Source: Bacteroidota bacterium (GTDB taxonomy: Bacteria > Bacteroidota > Bacteroidia > Chitinophagales > Chitinophagaceae). From it: 64,000 nucleotides of DNA. Both the position numbers and the translations under genes were made by a program. Below, in pieces: positions 1 through 8,593 of the stretch. The stretch's first letter is position 1. Every line of letters begins with the position of its first letter. The notes beneath the pieces were generated by a model. The model saw only the letters and a list, made by a program, of their open reading frames with translations, ran no database searches and had not been told where the DNA came from. The stretch spans positions 310,001 to 374,000 of the forward strand of contig VBAR01000002.1 of NCBI GenBank assembly GCA_005882315.1. Direction: 5' to 3'.

Positions 1-78
1 ACCATGCTTTGCTGCCTGCTCTGCATGGCGTATTGCTATTTTACCACAACCAATAATTGCAAACTGTAATTTTTGCAT
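1..78 (-). CDS. Gfo/Idh/MocA-type oxidoreductase, N-terminal fragment
   Basis: Only the first 26 codons are inside the window; the rest lies beyond the left edge. The reverse strand from the ATG at 78 reads MQKLQFAIIGCGKIAIRHAE, a beta-strand followed by a glycine-rich GxGxxxxRH turn. This is the typical start of the Rossmann NAD(P)-binding domain in Gfo/Idh/MocA sugar dehydrogenases (family knowledge). The substrate cannot be told from this piece. It lies upstream of, and in the same orientation as, the TonB-linked protein, but a strong hairpin separates them, so they are probably independent units. Confidence 0.6.
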   Translation of the reverse strand, partial: MQKLQFAIIGCGKIAIRHAEQAAKHG

Positions 79-115
79 ACGGCTTCAAATATACAGGTAA
101 GGAATGGCAATAAAA

Positions 116-138
116 AAGTCCCGCATTATGCGGGACTT
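116..138. terminator. bidirectional hairpin terminator
   Basis: A perfect 10-bp stem (AAGTCCCGCA / TGCGGGACTT) with a 3-base TTA loop, preceded by an A-run and followed by a T-rich stretch. It sits just beyond the stop codon of the leftward TonB-linked gene that ends at 157. Confidence 0.8.
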
Positions 139-156
139 ATATTTTAAATAACGATT

Positions 157-2778
157 TTATTGCATCATTCCATCACTGCCATCACCTTCACTTCTTGTAT
201 TCTTGCGTTTGAACAGATTCATATCAAATTTCCCAAAACGCCAGCTGAAGTTAACACGAACCATCTGAGGGTCGCGACGACGAAGAGATTCTTGTGTGAA
301 AAATTGAGATTCGGAATAAGTGAAATTGCGTCTTGTTTTGAAAATATCGCTCCAGCTAACTGCGATCGATGCTCTTTTCTCTTTCATAAATTCATAACGT
401 AATGCCAGGTCAACATAATAGTTAGGTAAATTATATCCCTGTGCAGTGCTTTGCGGACCGCCATGCATCATCATACTACCACCACGACCGCTACCGCCAC
501 CTGATCCACCAGGAGGCAATACAGTTTTTGACTGGTATTCGCCTGACAACTGGAATGTAAAGTTCTTGGGTAGCTTAAATGAATTATTCATTTTGGCAAA
601 CCAGCTCAGAAACTGGTCTGTCTCCGGCAAACTTGGATCTTCTATAGTGATCTTTGAAGTGAAGAAATTAAAGTTTGTTGTCATATCCCACCATTTGGTG
701 ATCTTATTTTTAGATGTTAATTCAAGCCCGGTTACATAACTGGAGTTTGCATTGATATAAGTGTTTACCAAAACATCATCGCCACTTATTGGATTTTGTT
801 CCTTTATTTGATAGCTTGTAATCAGGTTGTCTGTTCTTTTATAATAATATGAAACCAACAGGTTGTCCCTGGTTTTTTCAAAAGTCTTTGAATAAGAAAC
901 CTCAGCTGAGTTAGTGAATTCTGGTTTCAGCGTTGGATTTCCTCTTCTTACATTAAGTGAATCTGAGTAATCGGTAAAAGGAAACATTTGAAAGAAATTT
1001 GGCCTGTTTATTCTCCTTGAATAGTTAAACTGCCAGTCCTGATCTTTCTTCATTTTAATAGTGGCTCCTAAACTTGGAAAAAGACTTATTGGGAAATTGA
1101 CATTGAAGTCCTGGTTTTTATCCGGCATTTCGCCATCATAATTAGAATTCTCTGCTCTTAATCCTAATTGGTAATTAAAATTATTCACCTGGTTGCTGTA
1201 AGTGGCATAGGCAGCATACACATGATCTTTGCTGTTAAACCTGGAAGATAATTCAGGTACATAAGTTTCTCCTCCTGTGCCAGGCTCTACATAATAAAAA
1301 AGCTGTTCACTGTTTATATCTCTTATTTGCATACGGACACCCAGTTCCATTTTTGATTTATCCGTCAGGGGATTTATAAAATCACTTTGTAAAACAATGT
1401 TCTTATTAATACCGGCAGTACTTTGTCTTTGCATGTTGGTACCCACATGTGAATCCTGAGGTACAGTATAGTAATCTGTAGTGATGAGGTTGTTGTTCCT
1501 ATTTCTGCCGCTGTTAAAGTTAACGTCGGCAGTCCATTCACGTCCTGCTTTAGGGAAAAGATGTTTGTAACCAACCTGTAAGCCTTTATTTTTGAATTCA
1601 TTTTCAGAATTCGCTAATCTATTAGTGAATGAAGAAGTTACTATAGGGTATAAGGAATCAATATGAATATCACTGATTGTTTCTGGTTCAAATGCACCCT
1701 TGAACATATTGGCACTAAGTGTAACAGTGTTACGGTTATTCAAGAAATAGTCAAACCCGGCTCTGATGCCTTTCATATCTCCTTCAGAAACACTACGGTC
1801 GTCCTGAGTTAAAAAAGTACTTGGTGTACTGATTGTCGTTGTTCTCTCAGTATGACCAGTGCCGATGGATTTACGCTGATTAAAATTTCCACTTATGAAC
1901 GTATTTATTTTCTGAGTTCTTACGTTTATATCTCCATTAAAATTTACACGGGCACGGCTATCGATACCTGCTCTTATACTTCCGTTATAACCTGCTTTAC
2001 GGTTTTTCTTTAAAACGATATTTAAAATACCAGCCTGTCCGCCTGATGCATCATATTTTGCTGATGGGTTGGTGATGATCTCAATACTTTCAATCGCATC
2101 GGCAGGGATCTGGTCAAGCGTAAGAGTAGTAGGTCTGTTATCAACAAATATTGTTGGCGTATTATTTCTCAATGTTACATTTCCATCGAGGTCAACCTGA
2201 ACGGAAGGAACATTCTTCATTACATCTTCTGCAGTACCGCCGGCACTCACAAGATTTTTATCTACGTTAAAAACTTTTTTATCAGCAGCCAGTGTTAGCG
2301 CCGAACGTGAAGCTGTTACTGTTACAGTACCTAATACCTGCTCATCAATTTCCATTTTAAAATTGCCAAGGTCCTTATCAAGAGCAGTCATCATATTGCC
2401 GCTTTTCAAATCAAAAGCAACACTTTTTTCAAGGCCTTTAAAACCTATAGCTGTAATTTTTATTTTGGACTGTCCCATTGCTGGCACATTTTCCAGCGAA
2501 AATTCACCGTTTGCCTTTGTAAGCATTCCCGTTACCAATTTTTCAACTCTTTGTTTAGTTACCGTGTCAAGTTTATTCTGGTATAATTCAATACTTGCAA
2601 ATTCGATGGCTTTGCCTGTTTTTCCATCTACAATTTTTCCATAAAAACGACCGTTAGGCATTTGGCCTCCGCCTCCGCCATTTCTGTTGCCGCCACCTTG
2701 CATCGTTGGGTTTTGGGAAAAAGATAAAAGACTAATAATCAAAAAGGAAATTAATGCGAGAAACTTGTTCATTTTCAA
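157..2778 (-). CDS. TonB-linked outer-membrane beta-barrel protein
   Basis: An 873-residue outer-membrane protein. It has a signal peptide (about residues 1-21, ending near FSQ), then a Gly/Asn-rich stretch. A carboxypeptidase-regulatory-like beta-sandwich follows (about 45-125, starting GRFYGKIVDGKTGKAIEFAS). Next is a TonB plug domain (about 160-260, with EDVMKNVPSVQVDLDGNV and AIESIEIITNPSAKYDASG), and then a long beta-barrel. The layout matches the Bacteroidetes outer-membrane barrel family OMP_b-brl_3 rather than SusC. The substrate is unknown; there is no SusD partner nearby. The C-terminus ends in a short charged, Gly-rich tail instead of the usual final aromatic residue. It is a single-gene unit, ended by the hairpin at 116-138. 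Confidence 0.85.
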   Translation of the reverse strand: MKMNKFLALISFLIISLLSFSQNPTMQGGGNRNGGGGGQMPNGRFYGKIVDGKTGKAIEFASIELYQNKLDTVTKQRVEKLVTGMLTKANGEFSLENVPAMGQSKIKITAIGFKGLEKSVAFDLKSGNMMTALDKDLGNFKMEIDEQVLGTVTVTASRSALTLAADKKVFNVDKNLVSAGGTAEDVMKNVPSVQVDLDGNVTLRNNTPTIFVDNRPTTLTLDQIPADAIESIEIITNPSAKYDASGGQAGILNIVLKKNRKAGYNGSIRAGIDSRARVNFNGDINVRTQKINTFISGNFNQRKSIGTGHTERTTTISTPSTFLTQDDRSVSEGDMKGIRAGFDYFLNNRNTVTLSANMFKGAFEPETISDIHIDSLYPIVTSSFTNRLANSENEFKNKGLQVGYKHLFPKAGREWTADVNFNSGRNRNNNLITTDYYTVPQDSHVGTNMQRQSTAGINKNIVLQSDFINPLTDKSKMELGVRMQIRDINSEQLFYYVEPGTGGETYVPELSSRFNSKDHVYAAYATYSNQVNNFNYQLGLRAENSNYDGEMPDKNQDFNVNFPISLFPSLGATIKMKKDQDWQFNYSRRINRPNFFQMFPFTDYSDSLNVRRGNPTLKPEFTNSAEVSYSKTFEKTRDNLLVSYYYKRTDNLITSYQIKEQNPISGDDVLVNTYINANSSYVTGLELTSKNKITKWWDMTTNFNFFTSKITIEDPSLPETDQFLSWFAKMNNSFKLPKNFTFQLSGEYQSKTVLPPGGSGGGSGRGGSMMMHGGPQSTAQGYNLPNYYVDLALRYEFMKEKRASIAVSWSDIFKTRRNFTYSESQFFTQESLRRRDPQMVRVNFSWRFGKFDMNLFKRKNTRSEGDGSDGMMQ

Positions 2779-2888
2779 ATTTTTAAGTTAGACGGTCAAA
2801 GTTGTTATAACCTTCACCAAACAAAAAGTTTCTATGATGAAAGGTAGATAAGTGCTGATAAAAGGAAATTGCTTGGCAAACGCAGTTT

Positions 2889-3494
2889 TTAGCGGGTCAA
2901 TTCCGATATCAGTACCTGTAAAAATCCAATAAGCAGGCCAATTATGCCACCGAGGATTTCTACAAAACGGAATTCTTTTGACATGATCTGGTAAAGCATA
3001 TTCTCCAGTTTATCGGACGAAAAAGCAGATACTTTGGTATAAACGATTTGTTCAAGATCAAGTTCTGCTTTCATGTTGCCGGCATATTGCTTCATCAGTA
3101 TGGGGAATAATTCTTCCAATTCATGCATAAAGACAGATTTCATCTTATTGATGGTCTTATCGCCGATGAACATGCTAATGACCGGCATTTCATCGGGCAG
3201 TTTACGTCTTAAAAAATTCTCTATATGGGAATCGATCAGTGGCATCACCTGCTTCAGGTTTTTTGGGTCACTGATTTTTTCTTCTATATCTGCAAATGAT
3301 AGAAATTCATCACTCACCATTTTACCCAGGTTGGCAGCAAGTTTTTTTTGTCTTTTTGGAAAAATGCCATGAAAAGTAACGCCGAGAATTTTTTTAGGTT
3401 CTTTAGGATGAAAAAGCATTTTGATGGCGATCCAGTTGGTGAACCATCCGATAAATGCTGAGATAAGTGGAATAAGTATGAGCCAGTAATTCAT
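2889..3494 (-). CDS. DUF445 family membrane protein
   Basis: A 201-residue protein with a hydrophobic segment at each end (residues 1-25, WLILIPLISAFIGWFTNW, and about 178-198, ILGGIIGLLIGFLQVLIS) around a charged, helical middle. The N-terminal motif TNWIAIKMLFHPKEP is typical of DUF445 (YheB/YjiN-like) proteins, whose biochemical role is not established. At about 200 residues it is one of the short members. It stands alone, divergent from tRNA-His. Confidence 0.8.
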   Translation of the reverse strand: MNYWLILIPLISAFIGWFTNWIAIKMLFHPKEPKKILGVTFHGIFPKRQKKLAANLGKMVSDEFLSFADIEEKISDPKNLKQVMPLIDSHIENFLRRKLPDEMPVISMFIGDKTINKMKSVFMHELEELFPILMKQYAGNMKAELDLEQIVYTKVSAFSSDKLENMLYQIMSKEFRFVEILGGIIGLLIGFLQVLISELTR

Positions 3495-3552
3495 AGTTAA
3501 AGAAAATTGGCTGCAAAGAAACAGTATGCTGCATCGTATTCAAAATCTCATT

Positions 3553-3582
3553 TTGTGTGCATACATGATTTTCATATTTTTG
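3553..3582 (+). promoter_or_regulatory. Bacteroidetes-type promoter of tRNA-His
   Basis: A TTG at 3553-3555 is followed after 19 bp by TATTTTTG at 3575-3582, a full match to the Bacteroidetes -33 TTG / -7 TAnnTTTG consensus. Transcription would begin just upstream of the mature tRNA 5' end at 3595. Confidence 0.7.
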
Positions 3583-3594
3583 TCGCCCAAATAC

Positions 3595-3669
3595 GGTAGC
3601 CATAGCTCAGTTGGTTAGAGCATCAGATTGTGGTTCTGAGGGTCGTGGGTTCGAACCCCATTGGTTACC
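3595..3669 (+). tRNA. tRNA-His (anticodon GTG)
   Basis: The cloverleaf folds by hand. The acceptor arm pairs 3595-3602 with 3662-3669, including the extra G-1:C73 pair that is specific to tRNA-His. The anticodon stem is TCAGA/TCTGA with loop TTGTGGT (anticodon GTG at 3630-3632). The T-arm is GTGGG/CCCAT around TTCGAAC. CCA is not encoded. Confidence 0.97.
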
Positions 3670-3681
3670 CGAAATGAAGAA

Positions 3682-3713
3682 AAAACTCCCTGCTCGCAGG
3701 GAGTTTTCTTTTT
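3682..3713 (+). terminator. terminator of tRNA-His
   Basis: Stem AAAACTCCCTGC / GCAGGGAGTTTT with a tiny loop, followed by a T-rich run, 12 bases after the tRNA. Confidence 0.85.
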
Positions 3714-3785
3714 TAACTTATAATACCGTTTGTCAAAAACTGCTGTTAAAAGCCTCTAAAGACAAGAAAACCACTCTTTTTACGT

Positions 3786-3793
3786 TATTTTTG
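3786..3793 (+). promoter_or_regulatory. -7 box upstream of the Prc protease gene
   Basis: TATTTTTG matches TAnnTTTG. It would put the transcription start near 3800, inside the upstream ATG at 3798. This favours the ATG at 3828 as the true start of the protease gene. No clear -33 TTG is seen. Confidence 0.45.
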
Positions 3794-3827
3794 GGTTATG
3801 CTAAAAGCATTTAAATATCTAACAAAT

Positions 3828-5975
3828 ATGAAAAGACTCCCCGTAGTGTTGCTGTTTTGTGCAGCTGGTTCCTTTCTTGCGTTTCGTTCGCTTGAGAATA
3901 GTAATACTAACCCGCCAGGTAAGTATGAAAAGATTTTGAAATTGGTTGGTGAAATGCTTGTCCAGGGGCATTTCAGTCCGCAGGACATCAATGATAACTT
4001 CTCAAAAAAAGTATTTAAAAAATATTTGGATGATCTCGATCGTGAGAAAACATTCTTTCTACAATCTGATGCAGATGCATTGAAAAAATTTGATACAAAA
4101 CTGGATGATGAATTAAAAGGCAGCCCGGTTGAATATTTTTTGGCAGCCGGCAATGCATTTACAAAAAGAATTGAAGAGGCTTCAAAAATTTATAATGATA
4201 TTCTTTCAAAGCCTTTTGAATTCAATACGGATGAAAGCGTAGTACTTGATGGAGATAAACTAAAATATGCAGTAAACGAAGCGGAGGTAAAAGACAGGTG
4301 GAGAAAGAAATTAAAATACATGACGCTTGAACGTTATGTGGATATCCTTGACAACCGCGAAAAGAATAAAGGCGTTGAAGGTTTTGTAATGAAATCTGAC
4401 GAAGAACTGGAAAAAGAGGCAAGAGAAAGAGTGAAAAAAATAATGGACCGCACTTTTGAACGGTATCGTTTAAAGTTTACGGATGATGATAAATTCAGCC
4501 TCTATGTAAATGCAGTAACGACTACAATGGATCCGCATACCGAGTTCTTCCCGCCGGTTGATAAAAGATATTTTGATGAAGAAATGAGTGGCCGCTTCTT
4601 TGGCATCGGCGCTTCATTGGTTTATGATGAAGGGAATATTAAAGTTAATACGTTGCTTACCGGCAGTCCTGCTTGGAAAAGTGGTGAAGTACAGGTTGGT
4701 GATGTGATAATGAAAGTTGCCGAAGGAAAAGCTGACCCTATTGAACTGACTGGCTACAGTGTAACTGATGCTGTGAAAGTGATCCGTGGTAAAAAAGGAA
4801 CTGAGGTAAGGCTTACACTTAAAAAATCAGATGGTACACTTAAAACTATTTCACTGGTCCGTGATGAAATTGTACAGGATGAAACATTTGCACGCAGTGC
4901 AATTGTTCATAATAACGGTTATAAGATCGGTTATATCTACCTGCCTGAGTTTTATGCAGACTTCGATAATCCGGATGGTAACCGTAGTTATATTGATGTA
5001 GCAAAAGAAGTAGCGAAACTGAAAGAAGAGAAGGTAGATGGTATTGTAATGGATTTACGTAATAACGGTGGCGGTTCTTTATATGATGTTGTACAAATGG
5101 CTGGTCTGTTCATCAATGATGGTCCAATCGTACAGGTAAAAGATCGTAATTCAAAACCAACCGTATTAAATGATAAAGACCGTTCGGTATTATACACCGG
5201 CCCGTTGGCGGTGATGGTAAATGAATTCAGCGCATCAGCATCAGAAATTTTTGCTGCAGCTATACAGGATTATGGTCGTGGTGTTATCATTGGTAGTACG
5301 TCTACGTATGGCAAAGGAACGGTACAAAGAAATATTGGGCTCGATCCTGAAACAGGATTCTCTGCATCTAATTCTGAATTAGGTACTGTAAAACTCACTT
5401 TACAAAAATTCTATCGTATCAATGGTGGTTCTACACAATTGAAAGGTGTAAGTTCTGATATTGTATTACCTGATAATCTTGAATACCTGAAAGTAAGAGA
5501 GAAAGATGACGAGGATGCATTGCCCTGGGATGAAATAACAAAAGCACATTATCAAAATTCTAATTCTCCTTTTAACCTGGAGCGTTTACAGCAACTAAGC
5601 GGTGAGAGATTACAAAGCAATGTTGCTTTCAAATTGATTAAAGAAAATACAGACTGGCTGGCAAAACAGAATGATAAAGATTATTCTCTGCAACTGGATA
5701 AGTACAGGAAAGAAAGAAAAATGATCAGCGCAACTATAAAACAATTAGAAAGCCTGATGAAATTGGAGGACGAACTGGATGTTAAAGCACTTTCAAGCGA
5801 AGTCAACAAATGGTCAAATGATAAAAGCAAACAAGATCGTTTCAATAACTGGTTAAAAAATCTGCGTAAAGATATTTATCTTGACCAGGCTGTAAAAGTG
5901 GTGAATGATATGGTGAACCAGCAAAACCTGGTACAAGGGAAGCCTACAGTAGAAGAAAAGAAAAAAGCATTCTGA
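3828..5975 (+). CDS. prc: carboxy-terminal processing (tail-specific) protease, S41 family
   Basis: A periplasmic serine protease of the Prc/CtpA family that removes C-terminal ends of envelope proteins; about 715 residues from the start chosen here. A signal peptide (KRLPVVLLFCAAGSFLAF) begins at the ATG at 3828; an in-frame ATG at 3798 would add ten non-signal residues and overlaps the likely transcription start. An N-terminal helical domain (about 20-230) is followed by a PDZ domain (about 240-330, FGIGASLVYDEGNIKV). The S41 domain carries the catalytic serine in NEFSASASEIFAAA (about Ser470) and lysine in TYGKGTVQ (about Lys496), by alignment with E. coli Ser430/Lys455. The C-terminal part is a long helical, charged extension as in E. 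coli Prc. It is monocistronic, with a strong terminator at 5997-6030. Confidence 0.93.
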   Translation: MKRLPVVLLFCAAGSFLAFRSLENSNTNPPGKYEKILKLVGEMLVQGHFSPQDINDNFSKKVFKKYLDDLDREKTFFLQSDADALKKFDTKLDDELKGSPVEYFLAAGNAFTKRIEEASKIYNDILSKPFEFNTDESVVLDGDKLKYAVNEAEVKDRWRKKLKYMTLERYVDILDNREKNKGVEGFVMKSDEELEKEARERVKKIMDRTFERYRLKFTDDDKFSLYVNAVTTTMDPHTEFFPPVDKRYFDEEMSGRFFGIGASLVYDEGNIKVNTLLTGSPAWKSGEVQVGDVIMKVAEGKADPIELTGYSVTDAVKVIRGKKGTEVRLTLKKSDGTLKTISLVRDEIVQDETFARSAIVHNNGYKIGYIYLPEFYADFDNPDGNRSYIDVAKEVAKLKEEKVDGIVMDLRNNGGGSLYDVVQMAGLFINDGPIVQVKDRNSKPTVLNDKDRSVLYTGPLAVMVNEFSASASEIFAAAIQDYGRGVIIGSTSTYGKGTVQRNIGLDPETGFSASNSELGTVKLTLQKFYRINGGSTQLKGVSSDIVLPDNLEYLKVREKDDEDALPWDEITKAHYQNSNSPFNLERLQQLSGERLQSNVAFKLIKENTDWLAKQNDKDYSLQLDKYRKERKMISATIKQLESLMKLEDELDVKALSSEVNKWSNDKSKQDRFNNWLKNLRKDIYLDQAVKVVNDMVNQQNLVQGKPTVEEKKKAF

Positions 5976-5996
5976 TAAAAAATGAAATACAAAGAG

Positions 5997-6030
5997 TCCC
6001 GTCCCGTTCCAAACGGGACGGGATTTTTTT
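5997..6030 (+). terminator. strong intrinsic terminator after prc
   Basis: A 12-bp stem (TCCCGTCCCGTT / AACGGGACGGGA) with loop CCA, followed by seven T. Its T-run overlaps the stop codon of the convergent DinB-like gene. Confidence 0.92.
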
Positions 6031-6538
6031 ATAAATAGCGTTCCTTCAAAATTGCAAGATGATGATTGCAGTGCCCGACACAGATATAACCAATTCCTAA
6101 CACATAAACAGGATGATTATTCGCTTTGCCTGTTGAGTCTAGTTGCGAATCATTAAATGAATCAAACAAGTATTCAGTTGATCTGCGTACAGCTTTGAAT
6201 TCTTCGATCATATCCTCCCACTTTCTTGCACTTGCATTTGATTCCGGGGCCCATGCATTTTCATCAAAGCCGGGCAGGTTGTTTTGATCTTTTCTGGAAA
6301 AGGTCAGTGCACGGTAAGCAAACACTCTTTCTGCATCTATCATGTGCTGCAGTAGTTCTTTTATTGTCCATTTATCTTTATCATAAGCAAAATCATATTT
6401 TGATTCCGGTATAGAACTAAAAAATGAAAACATAGATGTTGACTGGTTACTGAATGCCGTCATTAGATCATCTTCTTTTACCAGGTTAATATATTTATGA
6501 AAAAAGTTAGGTACACGGGATAGATCAGGTCTTGGCAT
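6029..6538 (-). CDS. DinB-like superfamily protein
   Basis: A 169-residue protein of the DinB/YfiT four-helix-bundle superfamily, whose members are metal-dependent enzymes, often thiol transferases, or of unknown role. The metal-binding histidine pattern is visible: His65 in LLQHMIDAER and His156/His160 in VGHCNHHLAIL. KWTIKELLQHMIDAERVFAY is a typical DinB_2 stretch. It is convergent with prc and shares the terminator region. It stands alone, so the substrate cannot be inferred. Confidence 0.8.
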   Translation of the reverse strand: MPRPDLSRVPNFFHKYINLVKEDDLMTAFSNQSTSMFSFFSSIPESKYDFAYDKDKWTIKELLQHMIDAERVFAYRALTFSRKDQNNLPGFDENAWAPESNASARKWEDMIEEFKAVRRSTEYLFDSFNDSQLDSTGKANNHPVYVLGIGYICVGHCNHHLAILKERYL

Positions 6539-6588
6539 AAATAAGTTTTAAAAATGAAATTTAAAATTATGAAATCACTGTTATCCTC

Positions 6589-6693
6589 TTGCTGCCGCTT
6601 ATAATTTTATTTTTTAAAATGAATCAGCTGCCTGATTCAACTCAAAGTTTGATACAATACCATAAATTCGTGGACTCAGGTATTTACAAATAA
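6589..6693 (+). CDS. possible small membrane peptide (34 aa)
   Basis: A short open frame with a TTG start. It reads a hydrophobic segment (LLPLIILFF), then a normal-looking polar tail KMNQLPDSTQSLIQYHKF and VDSGIYK before TAA. The stop lies 12 bases before the TTG start of the dCMP deaminase gene. The composition resembles coding sequence of the neighbourhood and the close spacing is suggestive, but there is no ATG and the start is uncertain. Confidence 0.25.
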   Translation: MLPLIILFFKMNQLPDSTQSLIQYHKFVDSGIYK

Positions 6694-6705
6694 AAACAGC
6701 AAGCA

Positions 6706-7203
6706 TTGAAAAAGCGTACTGATTACATTTCATGGGATGAATATTTTATGGGAGTAGCTTTACTATCTGCCCGTCGCAGCAAAGATCCCAGTACACAGGT
6801 CGGTGCCTGCATCGTCAATGAAAAAAATAAAATCGTAGGCGCCGGTTATAATGGTTTACCGATCGGTTGCGATGATGACGAATTTCCCTGGCATAAAGAG
6901 GGTGAGTTTCTTCATACTAAGTATCCTTATATCTGTCATGCTGAATTGAATGCTATTCTTAATAATATTGGGATGGATTTGAAGGGTTGTAAAATCTATA
7001 CCGCTTTATTTCCATGTAATGAATGTTCAAAAGCAATTATTCAATCAGGAATTTCAGAAGTCATTTACCTGTCCAATAAATATGAAAGCAATGATATTTT
7101 CAAAGCATCCAAATTTCTGCTTGATAAAGCCGGAATAAAATGCAGGAGAGTAGAAACAAAAATTAAAGATATTACACTGTCATTTGATGAATCCGGCGTC
7201 TGA
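6706..7203 (+). CDS. dCMP deaminase
   Basis: A 165-residue deoxycytidylate deaminase that turns dCMP into dUMP for dTTP synthesis in the cytoplasm. The zinc and proton-shuttle residues are visible: His78-Ala-Glu80 (CHAELNAIL) and Cys104/Cys107 (FPCNEC). The substrate loop GAGYNGLPIGC is also there. The start codon is TTG (6706), giving KKRTDYISWDEYFMGVALL, which matches the usual family start; the next ATG would cut into the first helix. It is followed after 24 bases by the NamZ-like gene, so the two may be co-transcribed. Confidence 0.9.
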   Translation: MKKRTDYISWDEYFMGVALLSARRSKDPSTQVGACIVNEKNKIVGAGYNGLPIGCDDDEFPWHKEGEFLHTKYPYICHAELNAILNNIGMDLKGCKIYTALFPCNECSKAIIQSGISEVIYLSNKYESNDIFKASKFLLDKAGIKCRRVETKIKDITLSFDESGV

Positions 7204-7227
7204 TTTTTTAAATTTTAAAAAGTAATA

Positions 7228-8463
7228 ATGAAATCCTTATCACTCTTGTTTGTAGTACTGATCTTTAATTTTTGTGGTACGCCCCATCATCCGGCCCCAT
7301 CCACTTCTTCATCACAGGATGAAACAACAGGCAAACGGTCTTTATTTACCGGCGCTGAACAAACTGATAAATATGTTCCGTACTTAAAAGGGAAAAGAGT
7401 TGCTATAATGGCCAATCAAACGAGTATCATTGGCAATACTCATTTGGTTGATAGCCTGCAATCGCTTGGATTAAACATTGTAAAAGTATTCGGGCCAGAG
7501 CATGGCTTTCGTGGCAATGCAAGTGCAGGAGTGCAAGTAGCGGATGAGATCGATACTAAAACCAATATTCCCATTATTTCATTATATGGAAAAAAGAATA
7601 AGCCATCAAAAGAAGATATGGTTGATGTGGATGTATTAGTTTATGATCTTCAAGATGTGGGATGCCGTTTTTATACAAACATAAATGCATTAGTAAGGTT
7701 AATGGATGCCTGTTATGAAAACGGAAAAGAAATGCTGATCCTTGACCGTCCCAATCCGAATGGATATTTAGTTGATGGACCTATTCTTGATACGCAGTAT
7801 AAATCAGGGATCGGTATGTTCCCGCTTCCAATGTCACATGGATTAACGGTTGGAGAATTTGCACAAATGGCAAATGGAGAAGGCTGGCTGAAGGGTAAAG
7901 CAAAATGTAAGATCAAGATAATACCGGTTGCGAATTATAATCATGATATGCCTTATACATTGCCGGTAAAACCCTCGCCGAACTTAAACACACAACAGGC
8001 AATCATGTTGTATCCTTCCACTTGTATGTTTGAAGGAACTTATCTTAATCATGGTCGTGGTACGATGTTTCCTTTTACAGTAATTGGGAGTCCTGAATTA
8101 AAAGGCATTTATCAGTTCTCTTATAAATCTGAAAGTATAAAAGGTATGGCCGAAACACCTTTGTTTATGGGTCAGACTTGTTATGGTCTTGATCTGAGAG
8201 ATTATGACATCACAAAATTTTACAAGACAAAACAGATAAACCTGCAATGGATAATGGAATTGTATAAAGCACATCCGCATAAAGAAAAATTTTTCGATTC
8301 CAAATTGAGCAGGGAGATGGGAACCATCGAAAGGCTGGTTGGTTCCGGTTTATTCCGCCAGCAGATCATCGATGGAAAATCAGAGAAAGAAATTCGGGCA
8401 AGTTGGGAACCCGGGCTTAGCCAATACAAAGAGATGCGGAAAAAGTATTTACTGTATCCTTAA
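7228..8463 (+). CDS. DUF1343 / NamZ-like exo-beta-N-acetylmuramidase, secreted
   Basis: A 411-residue protein of the DUF1343 (YbbC/NamZ) family. Characterised members remove MurNAc from the ends of peptidoglycan fragments in cell-wall recycling. A hydrophobic N-terminus (KSLSLLFVVLIFNFCG) looks like a signal peptide or a loose lipoprotein signal with Cys16. Family motifs include VFGPEHGFRG (about 87-96), YDLQDVGCRFYTN (about 138-150) and DRPNPNG (about 173-179). The length is normal. It follows dCMP deaminase closely, with no obvious functional link. Confidence 0.85.
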   Translation: MKSLSLLFVVLIFNFCGTPHHPAPSTSSSQDETTGKRSLFTGAEQTDKYVPYLKGKRVAIMANQTSIIGNTHLVDSLQSLGLNIVKVFGPEHGFRGNASAGVQVADEIDTKTNIPIISLYGKKNKPSKEDMVDVDVLVYDLQDVGCRFYTNINALVRLMDACYENGKEMLILDRPNPNGYLVDGPILDTQYKSGIGMFPLPMSHGLTVGEFAQMANGEGWLKGKAKCKIKIIPVANYNHDMPYTLPVKPSPNLNTQQAIMLYPSTCMFEGTYLNHGRGTMFPFTVIGSPELKGIYQFSYKSESIKGMAETPLFMGQTCYGLDLRDYDITKFYKTKQINLQWIMELYKAHPHKEKFFDSKLSREMGTIERLVGSGLFRQQIIDGKSEKEIRASWEPGLSQYKEMRKKYLLYP

Positions 8464-8593
8464 AGCAATTTTATCGTAGTTTATCGACGGAGTTTTTCTC
8501 ACCTGAGTTAATACGTTGTTTAATCAGCCTGTGAAACTGAAGGCTGAGGAAATTTTTCATTTCCTTTGACGTTTAATCAATAAATCCCATCTC

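Noticed and set aside
3798-3827. Upstream ATG giving ten more residues to Prc
   Set aside because: It coincides with the predicted transcription start from the TATTTTTG box, and the signal peptide begins at 3828.
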